Assembly: GCA_049999805.1 (NCBI GenBank) | Contig: JBNGIO010006371.1 | Coordinates: 169,747-212,949 of the forward strand | Direction of reading: 5' to 3' | DNA from: Folioceros fuciformis | Taxonomy: Eukaryota > Anthocerotophyta > Anthocerotopsida > Anthocerotales | Length of the DNA: 43,203 bases | In this document: positions 14,314-24,226 of the stretch, in pieces | Position numbering within the stretch: position 1 is the stretch's first letter | Layout of the letters: each line of letters begins with the position of its first letter | Notes under the pieces: generated by a model | Seen by the model: only the letters and a program-made list of their open reading frames with translations | The model's database searches: none | Told to the model about the DNA's origin: nothing | Position numbers and translations under genes: made by a program

Positions 14314-15549
14314 ATGGGCAACGTAAATTCCGGTGTCAGGGAGGCTGTGCCGGCGGACAAAGGGAGGGCCGGCCCGGAAGCTCAGGCTCAAGCTCAGGCT
14401 CATCCTATTCACCCCCATACCCGTGTGCATCATCAGGTACAAGGTGGCCGTCAGCATCATTATGTGCCAGGAGGAGGATCTCGGTTGGGCCGCATAGGTT
14501 CTAGTGAGTCCATGGGACACAGCCCGCCTGAAAGCCCCAGCAGTGCCACCCGCTCGCCCCTCTTGTTTACACCCCAGATCACAACGGTCCCAATTCCAAG
14601 AGCAGGAGAGTTCGTTATGGGTTCCTATTACTCAGGTATATGGTCTGAGGTGCCTTGCGTGATATAGCATTTGTTTGCAACACTCCCTTCACATCTCTCA
14701 GGGCTGTCTGTACCCTTGTCCGCCTGTGGTTTCTTGTGACCGTTATCCTGGTCCATTGATCAGAGGACCCTTAGGTCTCTCAACACAGCTCCCAAGGTCA
14801 TGCTCCAGTGACTTTGTATCTTGGAATGGACTGGTTTCCTTTCACTTGTCCTTGTTAGACAGGGACAAAATCGTTGATGACCTGTTCGATTTGCTTTGTG
14901 GGTATGCTGAATTGACACAAGTATTTGCTCGACAGGTCTATATGATGGCCAAGGAGATGAGGAGCAGCGACGTTTTCACCAAGGTGTCCCGACTATGATA
15001 GTCTGGAGTCACGGAGGAGAGAGTGTTTCAGTGGAAGGCTCCTGGGACAATTGGACTGTTCGTCATCCCTTGCAGAGATCTGGCAAGGACTCTACCCTGG
15101 TGAAGGTTTTACCCTCCGGAGTGTACCAGTACAAGTTTATCGTGGACGGAGAGTGGAGGTACGCACCTGATCAGCCTGCCGTGTTTGACGAGATGGGCAA
15201 TGTGAACAACGTCCTCGACGTTCAAGACTATGTGCCTGAGAATTTGGACAACATTGCTGGCTTCGATCCACCAAAATCACCCGACTCAAGCTATACCGAC
15301 CCTTTCCCCGGTCCTGAAGATTTCAGCAAAGAGCCTCCTCTGGTCCCTGACCAGCTGCATCTCACTCTCCTGAACGTTCCACCGATGGTGGAAGTTCCTG
15401 GTGCGCTGCCCCGCCCTCAGCATGTGATCCTGAACCACCTCTATGTGGAGAAGGGGATGAGCTCGAGGTCTGTGCTGTCGTTGGGTGCAACACACAGGTT
15501 TAGGACAAAGTATGTCACAGTTGTCTTGTACAAGCCCCTTAGAAAGTAG
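14314..15549 (+). CDS. SnRK1 beta subunit (AKIN-beta), CBM48 and ASC domains
   Basis: The regulatory beta subunit of the plant SNF1-related kinase, which scaffolds the catalytic alpha and the gamma subunit and helps localise the complex in energy signalling. Exon 1 is 14314-14635 and exon 2 is 14936-15549; GTATAT...GACAG borders join in phase (YYSG/LYDGQG), giving 311 residues. The N-terminus, MGNVNS, fits an N-myristoylation signal. A carbohydrate-binding CBM48 domain follows ([40 protein letters not shown]). The C-terminal ASC domain ([35 protein letters not shown]) contacts the other subunits. The low-complexity N-terminal linker includes a run of AQ repeats. This is slightly longer than typical angiosperm beta1/2 proteins (about 280-290). 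Confidence 0.93.
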
Positions 15550-16088
15550 GAACAGAACTAGAACTCCCAAGTTCGTGCAACGCCAGTCGCCCTCTCAGAT
15601 CAGGTGCTCAATTCATTTTGGATGGAGTGGACCCGACATTCAGGACGTGTGGAAGGTGTCCAGTCTTGCCACCGAGGACATCCTTTCCACGTTTAAGCAG
15701 CAGAAGATAATGTGGAGGAAGAATTCCACTGCCCTGACTGTCAGCCTTTTGGCCTTGGACTGGTCGTAATCAAACGTGTGTGTACGATACTGTAATGTAT
15801 GCAAAAATGTGCATTTGTTTCCTCCCATTATGAACTAGGGGTGTACACTTCCTTGGCTGTACAAGAGACTGGATAAATACCCTCGCAGAGTCTGGATTGA
15901 CGCCTACGAAATACAACTCAACCCGGACCCTGCCTCACCCTGAGCCACAAGGTAGCCTCGGTTACTCCTACCGCCACCCCGCTTCAGCGTGATAGGGAGC
16001 AAGGCAGTGGCCTCCAATACAAATGCAAGTTGGTGGCAGGATGTTGCTGGCATAGAACTGCACCTCAAATCGTCTACAGAAAAGCAGC
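15550..16088. other. Convergent intergenic region
   Basis: This lies between the stop of the SnRK1 beta gene and the stop of the uL1c gene on the opposite strand. It should hold both 3' UTRs. No other gene is seen. Confidence 0.6.
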
Positions 16089-17766
16089 CTACGAGGAGGA
16101 TGTGACCTTGAAGTCTCTTAACTGGGGAACGTTTACCCTTATGGATGGGCCCATGGTGCTGCACACATGGGCAGTTTTCCAGTATACTCCTTTGGCGCCG
16201 GTCGGCTTGTTACTGTCTACAGAATTCTGCACGACGTGAAACAGACCCCATTAGATGAGAATGAAAACATGTCAGGAAGGACATAACACATACCGTGTAC
16301 ACGTACCACAACAGCGATGAGATTCTCAAGCAAGTCATCGGGAGCAAAGCTGGTCTTGCCGAAGGGTATGTGCACGATGCCAGTCTTGTCTGCTCGGTAC
16401 TCAACCTTGCCAGCTTTGAATTCACCAATGGCCTAATACAAGAGCAAGAGTACATTAGTCAACCGCAAAACTGCACTTCAGGGATGTACATGCTTATCAT
16501 ACGTCCCTCCATCTCCCTCAATCAGAGGTGGAAGAAGGTCTACCTTTGTGAGATCCACGGTCACTGTACCAGCCTTTGGGTTAGGCATCAAGCCACGAGG
16601 ACCCAGCAGCCTTCCCAGCTTTGCAACCTGAAACCCAGCCAAGCCACCGAATGACACACTCAAATGCAAGCTCATGGCGCAAGGAGGCAAGCCTCTGGAG
16701 ATCCAACACAGATGCAGCTATTATGCCGTCTCGTTACCTTAGGCATCATGTCCGGAGTTGCAATCAGCTTGTCAAAGTCCATGAAACCACCTGCGATCTG
16801 CTCAATAAGCTCTTCTCCTCCAACCACATCGGCACCAGCATTCTTGGCCTCTCCTTGCTTTTCACCTGTTCACAGAAGCAAAGTAACTCAGATGATAACA
16901 CAAGTACATACGCATGGCTGAATACAGCCCCAGAAGCCGACCCCGAGCAGAGTATGACTTGCCTTGCGTAAGCACAGCCACCTTCACGGTCTGGCCAGTC
17001 CCCTTGGGTAGAGACACCTGCAACAGGACCAGTCACATCTCCTGTCAGGACGTCAACACCGGTATCCTTATCCCCAACCAGTGAAGAAAATGACCAAACC
17101 CACCGTGGCTCGGAGCTGTTGATCAGTGTACTTTGGGTCAAGGTTGAGACGAAAATGAGCCTCCGCTGTCTCCACAAACTTCAGAGTAGCTGTATCCTTG
17201 AGCAGCCGAATAGCAGTCGCAGGATCGTACTCCTCCTTCTTAGTCCTCAATTTTTGTATCTCCAAAAACCTCTTGGACCGAGTCTGCACATGCAACAAGA
17301 ACAACAGACAATGAGAACGCCATTCCGCACAATGGCGGGCATCGTCCCACATTGCAAGAATATGCGCAGAGCATCCAAACCGTCTCGGGCCATCTACCCT
17401 GTCGCTCTTGAACGGCAGAGCTGCCTTCCCGGTCTTAGGCTTCGAGGGCTTCACAACCGTCTGTGCCACCTCCTCATCACCCTCTGCGTCCGCCTCCAGC
17501 TCCTGAAACAGCGACGCAACAGCCTGCACCCGCGCCTTGGAGGCCACCTGCAGCCTCACATCCCGCCATGTCCTCCTCACAAGCACCACATCCACGCCCC
17601 GCACTTGCTTCGTCAGAAGCCTGCTCCTGAGGCCGGTGTGCGAGGGCACGCCCAGTCCCCTGGAGCTGGAAGCCGGCCCAGCCGCCGCAGCCGGCGTGCC
17701 ATTCAATCCCAGAGTCGAGAGCTTGGACGAGACATCGAGCAGCATGGACGCCGCCACACTGGTCAT
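16089..17766 (-). CDS. PRPL1: Plastid 50S ribosomal protein uL1c
   Basis: The bacterial-type L1 protein of the chloroplast 50S subunit, which forms the L1 stalk on 23S rRNA. Exon 1 (17398-17766) carries a transit peptide and a plant-specific linker. Exon 2 (17104-17283) reads [20 protein letters not shown] and [17 protein letters not shown]. Later exons give [38 protein letters not shown], the L1 signature [39 protein letters not shown] and finally [20 protein letters not shown]. The frame ends VTSSS and TAG at 16089-16091. Introns are short with GT-AG borders. All conserved blocks are present. It is convergent with the SnRK1 beta gene. Confidence 0.95.
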
Positions 17767-18091
17767 CGGAGACGCGATTCACACTCGGAGCAATCCCGCG
17801 CAGCACCGCTACCGCAGGCTCTGCTGCATCACAATCGCAGCGCCTTCCTGGAGCCAAAAATCCAGTGCGAAATGACGCAGGCCACAAGACGTCTTGCCGC
17901 GATTGGTCTCAATGGATTAGATGAGGTGCATTTTGTTGTGTGCTTTGTGCATGTAAGTGCGGGGCATCGTGATTGGTAAATATGGGAAACCAATTTGTTG
18001 GCTGCGTCGGCGGATGTGAGAGTGCGGCGAGCACTGACTGAATCTTTGCCCGCGACTGTGTCTGGACTACTTCGCGAAAGCCGTTACAGAA
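17767..18091. promoter_or_regulatory. Region between uL1c start and J-protein stop
   Basis: Both flanking genes read leftward, so this holds the uL1c promoter and the 3' end of the J-protein gene. No specific element is identified. Confidence 0.4.
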
Positions 18092-20140
18092 TTAAGAGGA
18101 AAATGAGAGGCCTTTCCATTTCTGCTTCCACCAACTGGCGGTGAAAATGCTGCCATGACCAAAGAAGGATTGCAAATATGAGAAGGCTGTCTTCTGCTCC
18201 GACCTTGCAGACTCGTCCTCGAGGGTTTTGTATGCTGCTGCCATGATGTACATGGCAGGATGGAGCCTGGAACATCAGAGAAGCATGGGGTGTTATCAAA
18301 CAGGCAGAGGATAGATAGGGGGTGGGTGACACACAGGGGTGAGATGCACTGACAATCCCAAGCGTTTCCCAGCCCACTCCTCTGGAAGTTCTGCTGCCTC
18401 CAGTGCTTTTTGATACTCTTCAGAGATGCGTTCCTCGGTACGACCGAAGATCTCGATATACCAGCCACCGACATTGTGAGTAGCACAACGTGGCTCGAAC
18501 AGCCAGTACCTTTGCCGTGAGCAGAAAGCATATGTTAGTGCCATGTGCAGCACCTGCCTGTGTGAGGCAGATATGTGGAATGACAGCAAGATACCTGCTT
18601 GGAGGCAAGCGAGCTCGCCGACTTCTGCATTCGCATCGAGCAGCGTCTCCGCTCACTCTGTACCACTGCATATGCTTCACCTGAACAAGAGACACCAGAA
18701 GAACCGATTTGCGGGATTTCAGAACCTGTTTGAGAGGAGGAGACTAATTACAAGGAAGGCAGGAATATGCAGAAGTGAGACGGGGGTGAGCTAGAGGTGA
18801 CATGCAGTTCCCTACCCACCATAGGTGTCCAATGCTGCAAAATGATGTGAGTTTTCTTCCCCTGGGCATCATGCACAACACAAGACCTGCTGGTTGATCC
18901 AATCCCATGAATTGTCCCCAAGAGGAGATCCGAAGTCGACTGCTCGTTGCAGGACATGGTTGCTGGTTCCTCAGACGGAACCTCCTGAACGGATTCTCCA
19001 CATAGCATCACCGAAATGTAATCCCGTGCAGGACTTTCCGAAGTACGTCTGCTTGCCCTCGCCACAACCTTTCCGAAAAGCAACAGCTCAAGATCGGCAA
19101 ACGCACCCGTCTCGTTCTTCTCAGTCAGGCGTACACCTCTGTGCTCCTCTTTACCACCTTTCACATCACTTGCTGAGCCGGTCGTGTTCTGTGTCCGATA
19201 ATCCGCCTCACCACTCACCTTGGGAAAGGCACGAACGGCTTTCTCCTCTTCAGAAAGGAACATGCCTCCTACCTCCCGAACAACCCCCAGAATCTCACGA
19301 CCAGAAACCAGATGCAGCACATCCAACACTCCACCTGGCTGTGCTCTCTCCTCCGCTTCAAAAAAATTGGGCAGCGTCTGTGACCTGACTGCCGGACCAA
19401 AATAGGCCTTTCTCAAAGCAGAGTGAACCTCCCCCCTCACACGTTCCTCAAAGCCACCACCTTTCCCCAACTGCGGGTGGTGGACTAGCTCTGCCACCAT
19501 CCACCTGTAATGCCTCAGCCATTCCACAACATCCGAGTCCCTGCCACTCGCATCCTGTCTACCCACAGCCACATCACGAACAGCTCCATGCTCCTCCTGG
19601 ACTGCGCCAGAACCCTCAGCCCGTAACTTGAGATGTGCATCATAGTGAGCTCTCTTCTCAGGATCTGACAAAATCTGCTTCAACGAACCAGCATCACAAT
19701 GTTACAGCTCACCCCATGCATCTCTGACAACCCTATTACGTCCCAAGGGCAATAGGAATCAAGGTGCATGCCTGGTAGGCTGCCAATATTCGGACAAAGG
19801 AAGCGGTACTTTGTTGCTGAGCGTCAGCAGGCTTCAAGTCAGGATGAGTCGCTTTGGCTAGGGCTCGATAGGCCGCCCGAATCTGGGCCGGAGAGCATTG
19901 CCTAGGGACGCCCAGAACATCATACGCAGTGGCAATTTTTTGCCGTCCCGACGTTGCTCCATGCTGTCCCCGGGTGGAGGAGAAACCGCTCCATGACTCC
20001 CAGAGGTAACCGTGACCAACCTTCCGATCTTCATCAGCATTACCACATCCTCCTAGCGCTGCCAAACCGCCCCTTCCATTCCACCAGGCTCTGCATCGTC
20101 CCGAGACTACAACTGAACTGATCCTGCACAGTGAACCCAT
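18092..20140 (-). CDS. J-domain (DnaJ-like) protein, probably organellar
   Basis: A co-chaperone-like protein with one J domain near the N-terminus. Exon 1 (19772-20140) has an Arg/Gly-rich leader and then TAYDVLGVPRQCSPAQIRAA, YRALAKATHPDLKP (with the HPD motif that stimulates Hsp70 ATPase) and ILAAYQ. Exon 2 (18820-19674) resumes ILSDPEKRAHYD, completing the J domain. It continues into a long region with no zinc finger or DnaJ C-terminal domain (VEWLRHYRWMVAELVHHP, VLDVLHLVSGREILGVVRE). Further small exons give MQWYRVSGDAARCECRSRRA, YWLFEPRCATHNVGGWYIEI and a C-terminal AMYIMAAAYKTLEDE...WWKQKWKGLSFSS, with TAA at 18092-18094. The first intron appears to be GC-AG. Targeting is inferred from the basic leader only; client and partner are unknown. 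Confidence 0.85.
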
Positions 20141-20741
20141 TCTCTACCTCCAACTATACACTGGATCTCCATCAAGCAAAACTCCCCGGTCCTTCCAGTC
20201 CCTGCAGCTCGCCCAACAAGACCGTCTGGAGGTACGGCAAACATGAAGTGAAAGGGAAAAAGATGATAGAACAAAATTTTAAAAATGTTACAATTTGTGC
20301 GCTTGTGTTTGTAATATATGGGATTCGATTGCGGCTCCGCAGTGGAGACCCGGATTCGATACCTAGATGTCGTATGCAATGTCAAATTCTTTCTCAAAAA
20401 CATTTTTTAAATGTAATTAAAACTTTGGGGCACTGGAAAGCCGAATCCACTAGCAAACTCCGGGCTCGGTGCTCTCCTGAGAACAAATGGGGCACATGTT
20501 CTGTAGTGTTCCGGACTGGAGTGGGACTGGTCTGGATTGCCGCCTCGCAGGTTACAGCAAATGGCAACTGGGGGTGCAATGGTTTGGACCTGGTGAAGGC
20601 AGCTGATGGTGATGCTGATTGCCCTGCCCCGGCTCACTCTGCTTCCTCACAGCCCTGTGCGGCTCGGGTTTGCTAGGCGCTAGGGTTGGGCTTCTGCAGG
20701 GGTTGGCATTCAGATCTCTGTCTGGGCGGAGCGGGGCAGGC
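20141..20741. promoter_or_regulatory. J-protein/Rab divergent intergenic region
   Basis: A 601-base stretch between divergent starts. The Rab frame is open upstream in phase from an ATG at 20619, which would add 41 residues, but the protein normally starts at MAYADD, and the 20742 ATG sits in a good context (caggcATGg). No clear TATA element is seen. Confidence 0.5.
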
Positions 20742-21566
20742 ATGGCGTACGCGGACGATGAGCAGAGTGAGGACTACCTGTTCAAGGTCGTCCTCATTGG
20801 CGACTCTGCGGTGGGAAAGTCCAATCTGCTCTCCAGGTACGCGCGCAACGAGTTTCACTTCAATTCCAAGGCCACCATTGGGGTGGAGTTCCAGACGCAG
20901 AGCATGGAGCTGGACGGCAAGGAGATCAAGGCCCAGATCTGGGACACCGCCGGCCAGGAGCGCTTCCGGGCGGTCACCTCCGCCTACTACAGGGGTGCCG
21001 TGGGTGCGCTCATAGTCTACGACATCAGCCGCAAGCAGACGTTTGAGAACGTGGCACGCTGGCTGGAGGAGCTTCGAAGTGAGTATACCTGCCTCTCTGC
21101 CTGCCTGCCAGCTAGCCAGCTCTCGCTTGCAAGCGTGTGTGGAATGTATGCTGTAGGAACAGATTGTTCACTTCCTCTAACTGATTGCTATCTCGAACCG
21201 GATTCGCGTTGCATTGCGTGTTGCTGTGCAGTGCATTCGGACATGAGCGTGGTGGTAATGCTTGTCGGCAACAAATGTGATCTCAAAAACATCAGGGAAG
21301 TGTCGGAGGAGGAGGGCACGGCGCTCGCCGAATCGGAGAACATGTTCTTCATCGAGACTTCGGCGTTGGACTCCACCAACGTGACCAATGCGTTCCAGAC
21401 TGTGGTGAAGGAGATCTACAGCGTAGTTAGTAGGAAGGTTTTAGCCGCAGATACGCAAAAGACGGACACGGTGCCCAGTGGGAGCCAGCGGATTACCAAC
21501 TTGGAAGAAGACGGTAGTAAACTGCAGGATGCCCGCAAGAAAGGGGGTTGCTGCTCGAGCGCTTGA
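20742..21566 (+). CDS. Rab GTPase, RabA (Rab11) group
   Basis: A small GTPase for trans-Golgi/recycling endosome to plasma-membrane or cell-plate traffic. Exon 1 is 20742-21078 and exon 2 is 21232-21566, joined as LRMHSDMSVV, giving 223 residues. G motifs are [10 protein letters not shown] (P-loop), [10 protein letters not shown] (switch I), [20 protein letters not shown] (switch II, Rab11 type), NKCDL and [10 protein letters not shown]. The C-terminus, KKGGCCSSA, carries the double cysteine for geranylgeranylation. The intron is 153 bases, is a multiple of three and has no in-frame stop, so the genomic frame reads straight through it. Confidence 0.97.
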   Translation: MAYADDEQSEDYLFKVVLIGDSAVGKSNLLSRYARNEFHFNSKATIGVEFQTQSMELDGKEIKAQIWDTAGQERFRAVTSAYYRGAVGALIVYDISRKQTFENVARWLEELRSEYTCLSACLPASQLSLASVCGMYAVGTDCSLPLTDCYLEPDSRCIACCCAVHSDMSVVVMLVGNKCDLKNIREVSEEEGTALAESENMFFIETSALDSTNVTNAFQTVVKEIYSVVSRKVLAADTQKTDTVPSGSQRITNLEEDGSKLQDARKKGGCCSSA

Positions 21567-22234
21567 TAACTTTTTTTCTCTGCGCTTGCCACGGCTCAAG
21601 GCTCATTGGACTGGTGTACTTGGATGTTTGAAGACCTGCAGTTCACAGCCTTGGTAGCAAGCTGAACCAGCCATAGCATTCTTTGCAGCAGCGACTCAGT
21701 TTTGTGGATTGAGGAGGATGCTTGTTCATAATCCCCCGACCTTGGTTCTAGATTCTCTCTTCTCGAGGTTTGCTGCCACTCCTCCTTGTACTCAAGCAGG
21801 GCCTGTGCTGCTGCGCTGCCATGTAGTGATATTTAACTTTTAGTCCGGATCAGTTCACCTTTCTAGGAGTTTGCTCGTGTAAGTGCCAAATCGGTAGTAG
21901 CTTTGCGTCCCCTTGGCTGCATGTCGTTCCCTGTCTCCCTTGAAGTGCACTCTCCCTCAGGTCAAGGGGTAGCGATGAGATTGCTTCCTCAACCAATCCA
22001 AGGTCTGTGTCGACTCGGACTCACTGATTGGTAGACAGCCAGGTGCAGTGTTCTGGGACCAACATTTAACGCTATTACATTTAATGCTAAGGCGCAGCAT
22101 TCCTCACATGGGGCAGCGCATTTGTAGTCAAGTCCGTCCAACGTGAGAAGCCTGCCATACGCGCTAGCTGGTTCCCACGTTGTCCAGAAGGAAATGCGAC
22201 TCAGGAGTCGCGACATAATAGGAGAGCGCCAGAC
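21567..22234 (+). other. 3' region of the Rab gene, then unassigned sequence
   Basis: This region runs from the Rab stop to the second gap. The first few hundred bases are probably 3' UTR. No other gene is recognised. Confidence 0.5.
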
Positions 22235-22334
22235 NNNNNNNNNNNNNNNNNNNNNNNNNNNNNNNNNNNNNNNNNNNNNNNNNNNNNNNNNNNNNNNNNN
22301 NNNNNNNNNNNNNNNNNNNNNNNNNNNNNNNNNN
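22235..22334. other. Assembly gap (100 N)
   Basis: Exactly 100 N at the edge of an AT-rich tandem array, suggesting that assembly broke in the repeat. Confidence 0.99.
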
Positions 22335-22411
22335 AGAAAAAGTGAGACTGAAATTTTTATTTTTATTAAATTATTACCCTTGGATTTTCATTCCTAATAT
22401 TTTTTATCTCT

Positions 22412-22722
22412 CTCAAACTTCGTGATGCAAAATAAAAAAAGGCCAATTTATTCTCAAATTTTCATAATGCGAAATAACAAAAAGGGTAACTACAACAAGT
22501 GCTCAAATTTTCATGATGTGAAATCACAAAAGGCATATGCGAAATAGCAAAAGGCCTATCTACAACGAGTGCTCAAAATTTCATGATGTGAAATAACAAA
22601 GTGCCTATCTACAACTAGTACTCAAAATTTCATGATGCGAAATAATAAAAAGCCTATCTCTACAAACAGTGCTCAAAATTTCATGATACGAAATAATAAA
22701 AGGCCTAGGTACAATGGATGTT
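22412..22722. repeat. About 50-bp AT-rich tandem repeat, six copies
   Basis: Copies of ctcaaaatttcatgatgcga followed by aataacaaaaggcctatctacaa begin at 22412, 22453, 22502, 22572, 22621 and 22672. The 22502 unit is longer because it holds a partial inner duplication (gcgaaatagcaaaaggc). The array begins within 80 bases of the gap and may extend into it. Confidence 0.85.
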
Positions 22723-24226
22723 CCATGCACGACATAACCTTTTTTTTAAAAACCTAGAAGTTATTTTGCATCCAAAACGAGCCTTGTCTTTGAGAAGTGG
22801 AGTTTGTCCAAACAACCCAAGCAGGGCCAAAGGCTAAAGAGGCACTAGCCCCTTTGAACATCATTTTCAAAAACTACCTACTACTCCTAAACTACCTACT
22901 CCTCCAAATTATGTTGCACAACGATTTCAGTGGCAATAGTAGATTTTAGTGTTTAAGCCGCAGGTTTTTTTTGTGAGGGTGTTTGGCTGATGGTGTTCCA
23001 ATCCTAAATGTGAGATTGTTTTGCCAATTGTTTTGTTTTTTTTTAATGTTGCTTAGAAAGGTCTCTTACTTAAGAGAAGGGGCACCCCTTGTTTAAGTAG
23101 AGAAGTTAAACAAGGGGTGCGCAAACCGATCGTATTCAAAGCTCATTTGGTACAGTTTAAAGACAAGGATATCCGATTTAGTCATTCATTTTTAAGCATG
23201 TTTCCCAAAAACTAGTTTCGTTGGACATGTCTATTTTTTAACTTGTCTTATTTTTTTCAATTAAATAATGATGACTTTGTTGTGGCTACTATCATCGGCC
23301 TATTCAAACAATGATATCATCTTTTGTTTTATAATGTATCACTTAACAATAATGGCAAAACAAAACGATAATAATGATAAAACAAAGGGATTTATTGGCT
23401 CGTCCATGTTTTTAAATATACATAATGTATTTAACAATGCATAGTACAAAAACTAGTTAGAATATCTATTTCTAACTTAAGGTTAATATATGGATGGTGC
23501 AGAGTCTTATAGGTCTTATATATTACCACCAATACAAGGTTTAGGAGGGTTTGCTATAAGGATATGTATGCAAAGGTGGTAGCCCAAATATTCCCCCATC
23601 TCAATACACAAAACCGTACACTTTTGAAAAGGTCAAGATTTGTATTGCCCTTGCAAGGGCTGTAGGCAAAGAGTTTTTAAGACAATTCAAGGATTGTGTC
23701 CAAGCTTATTAGAATCGCAAGAATGGATTTCTTCTCCTTTCCTTGGGTAGTTAAATAGGAATAGTGTGGAGGCGTGGGGTGGATTTTTGCGAGATTCTTG
23801 AATGGAAACTGTGTTTTCTTTTTAATCTTTACGTACCTTATACGTGTCTTGTACCGTGGTTTGATTCTGAAAGAATAAAAATGCTTTAGTAGTGGATGTG
23901 TCATCCCGTCAAACAGTGGGGCAAGTTGGGTGGAAGTTGACCAGAGTTGGCGCCGAGCCAGGCTGGCCTTCCTGGTAATGGGGTTGTCAGTGGCCAGCGT
24001 TTTCTCCAGGAGCAGGAGCAGGAGCAACCCTGCGACCAGCTGCAGCCGGCTGGGCCCTGGTGGGCGCTTGATGCCTGTGAGGTGTTGCCAGCGCTCGCTC
24101 ACGCATTGCAGGCCCTGACATTCATGAGCGGCTCCTTCCTGGCTCTGCTTTGCCAAGGTGCGGATAGCGTGCGATTGGCGAGGCGGGGGAGAAGGCGGGA
24201 GGCGTTGAGCTTGCGAGGGTCTGGCC
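22723..24226. other. AT-rich intergenic island
   Basis: There are no convincing genes. It contains a hairpin-forming inverted repeat at 23082-23120 and AT-rich, low-complexity sequence to about 23900. GC content then rises into the upstream region of the CrRLK1L gene. Confidence 0.5.
23082..23120. repeat. Perfect 15-bp inverted repeat with 9-base loop
   Basis: GCACCCCTTGTTTAA at 23082-23096 is exactly complementary to TTAAACAAGGGGTGC at 23106-23120, leaving a loop of gtagagaag. It could be a transposon end pair in miniature, a decayed MITE, or a hairpin of no function. Confidence 0.8.

Noticed and set aside
20325-20385. tRNA or tRNA-derived SINE (ggctccgcagtgg and ggattcgatacc resemble A and B boxes)
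   Set aside because: The two boxes are too close together and the arms do not pair into a cloverleaf.
20619-20741. In-frame 41-residue N-terminal extension of the Rab protein
   Set aside because: Rab proteins of this group start at the MAYADD-like Met, and the internal ATG has the better context.
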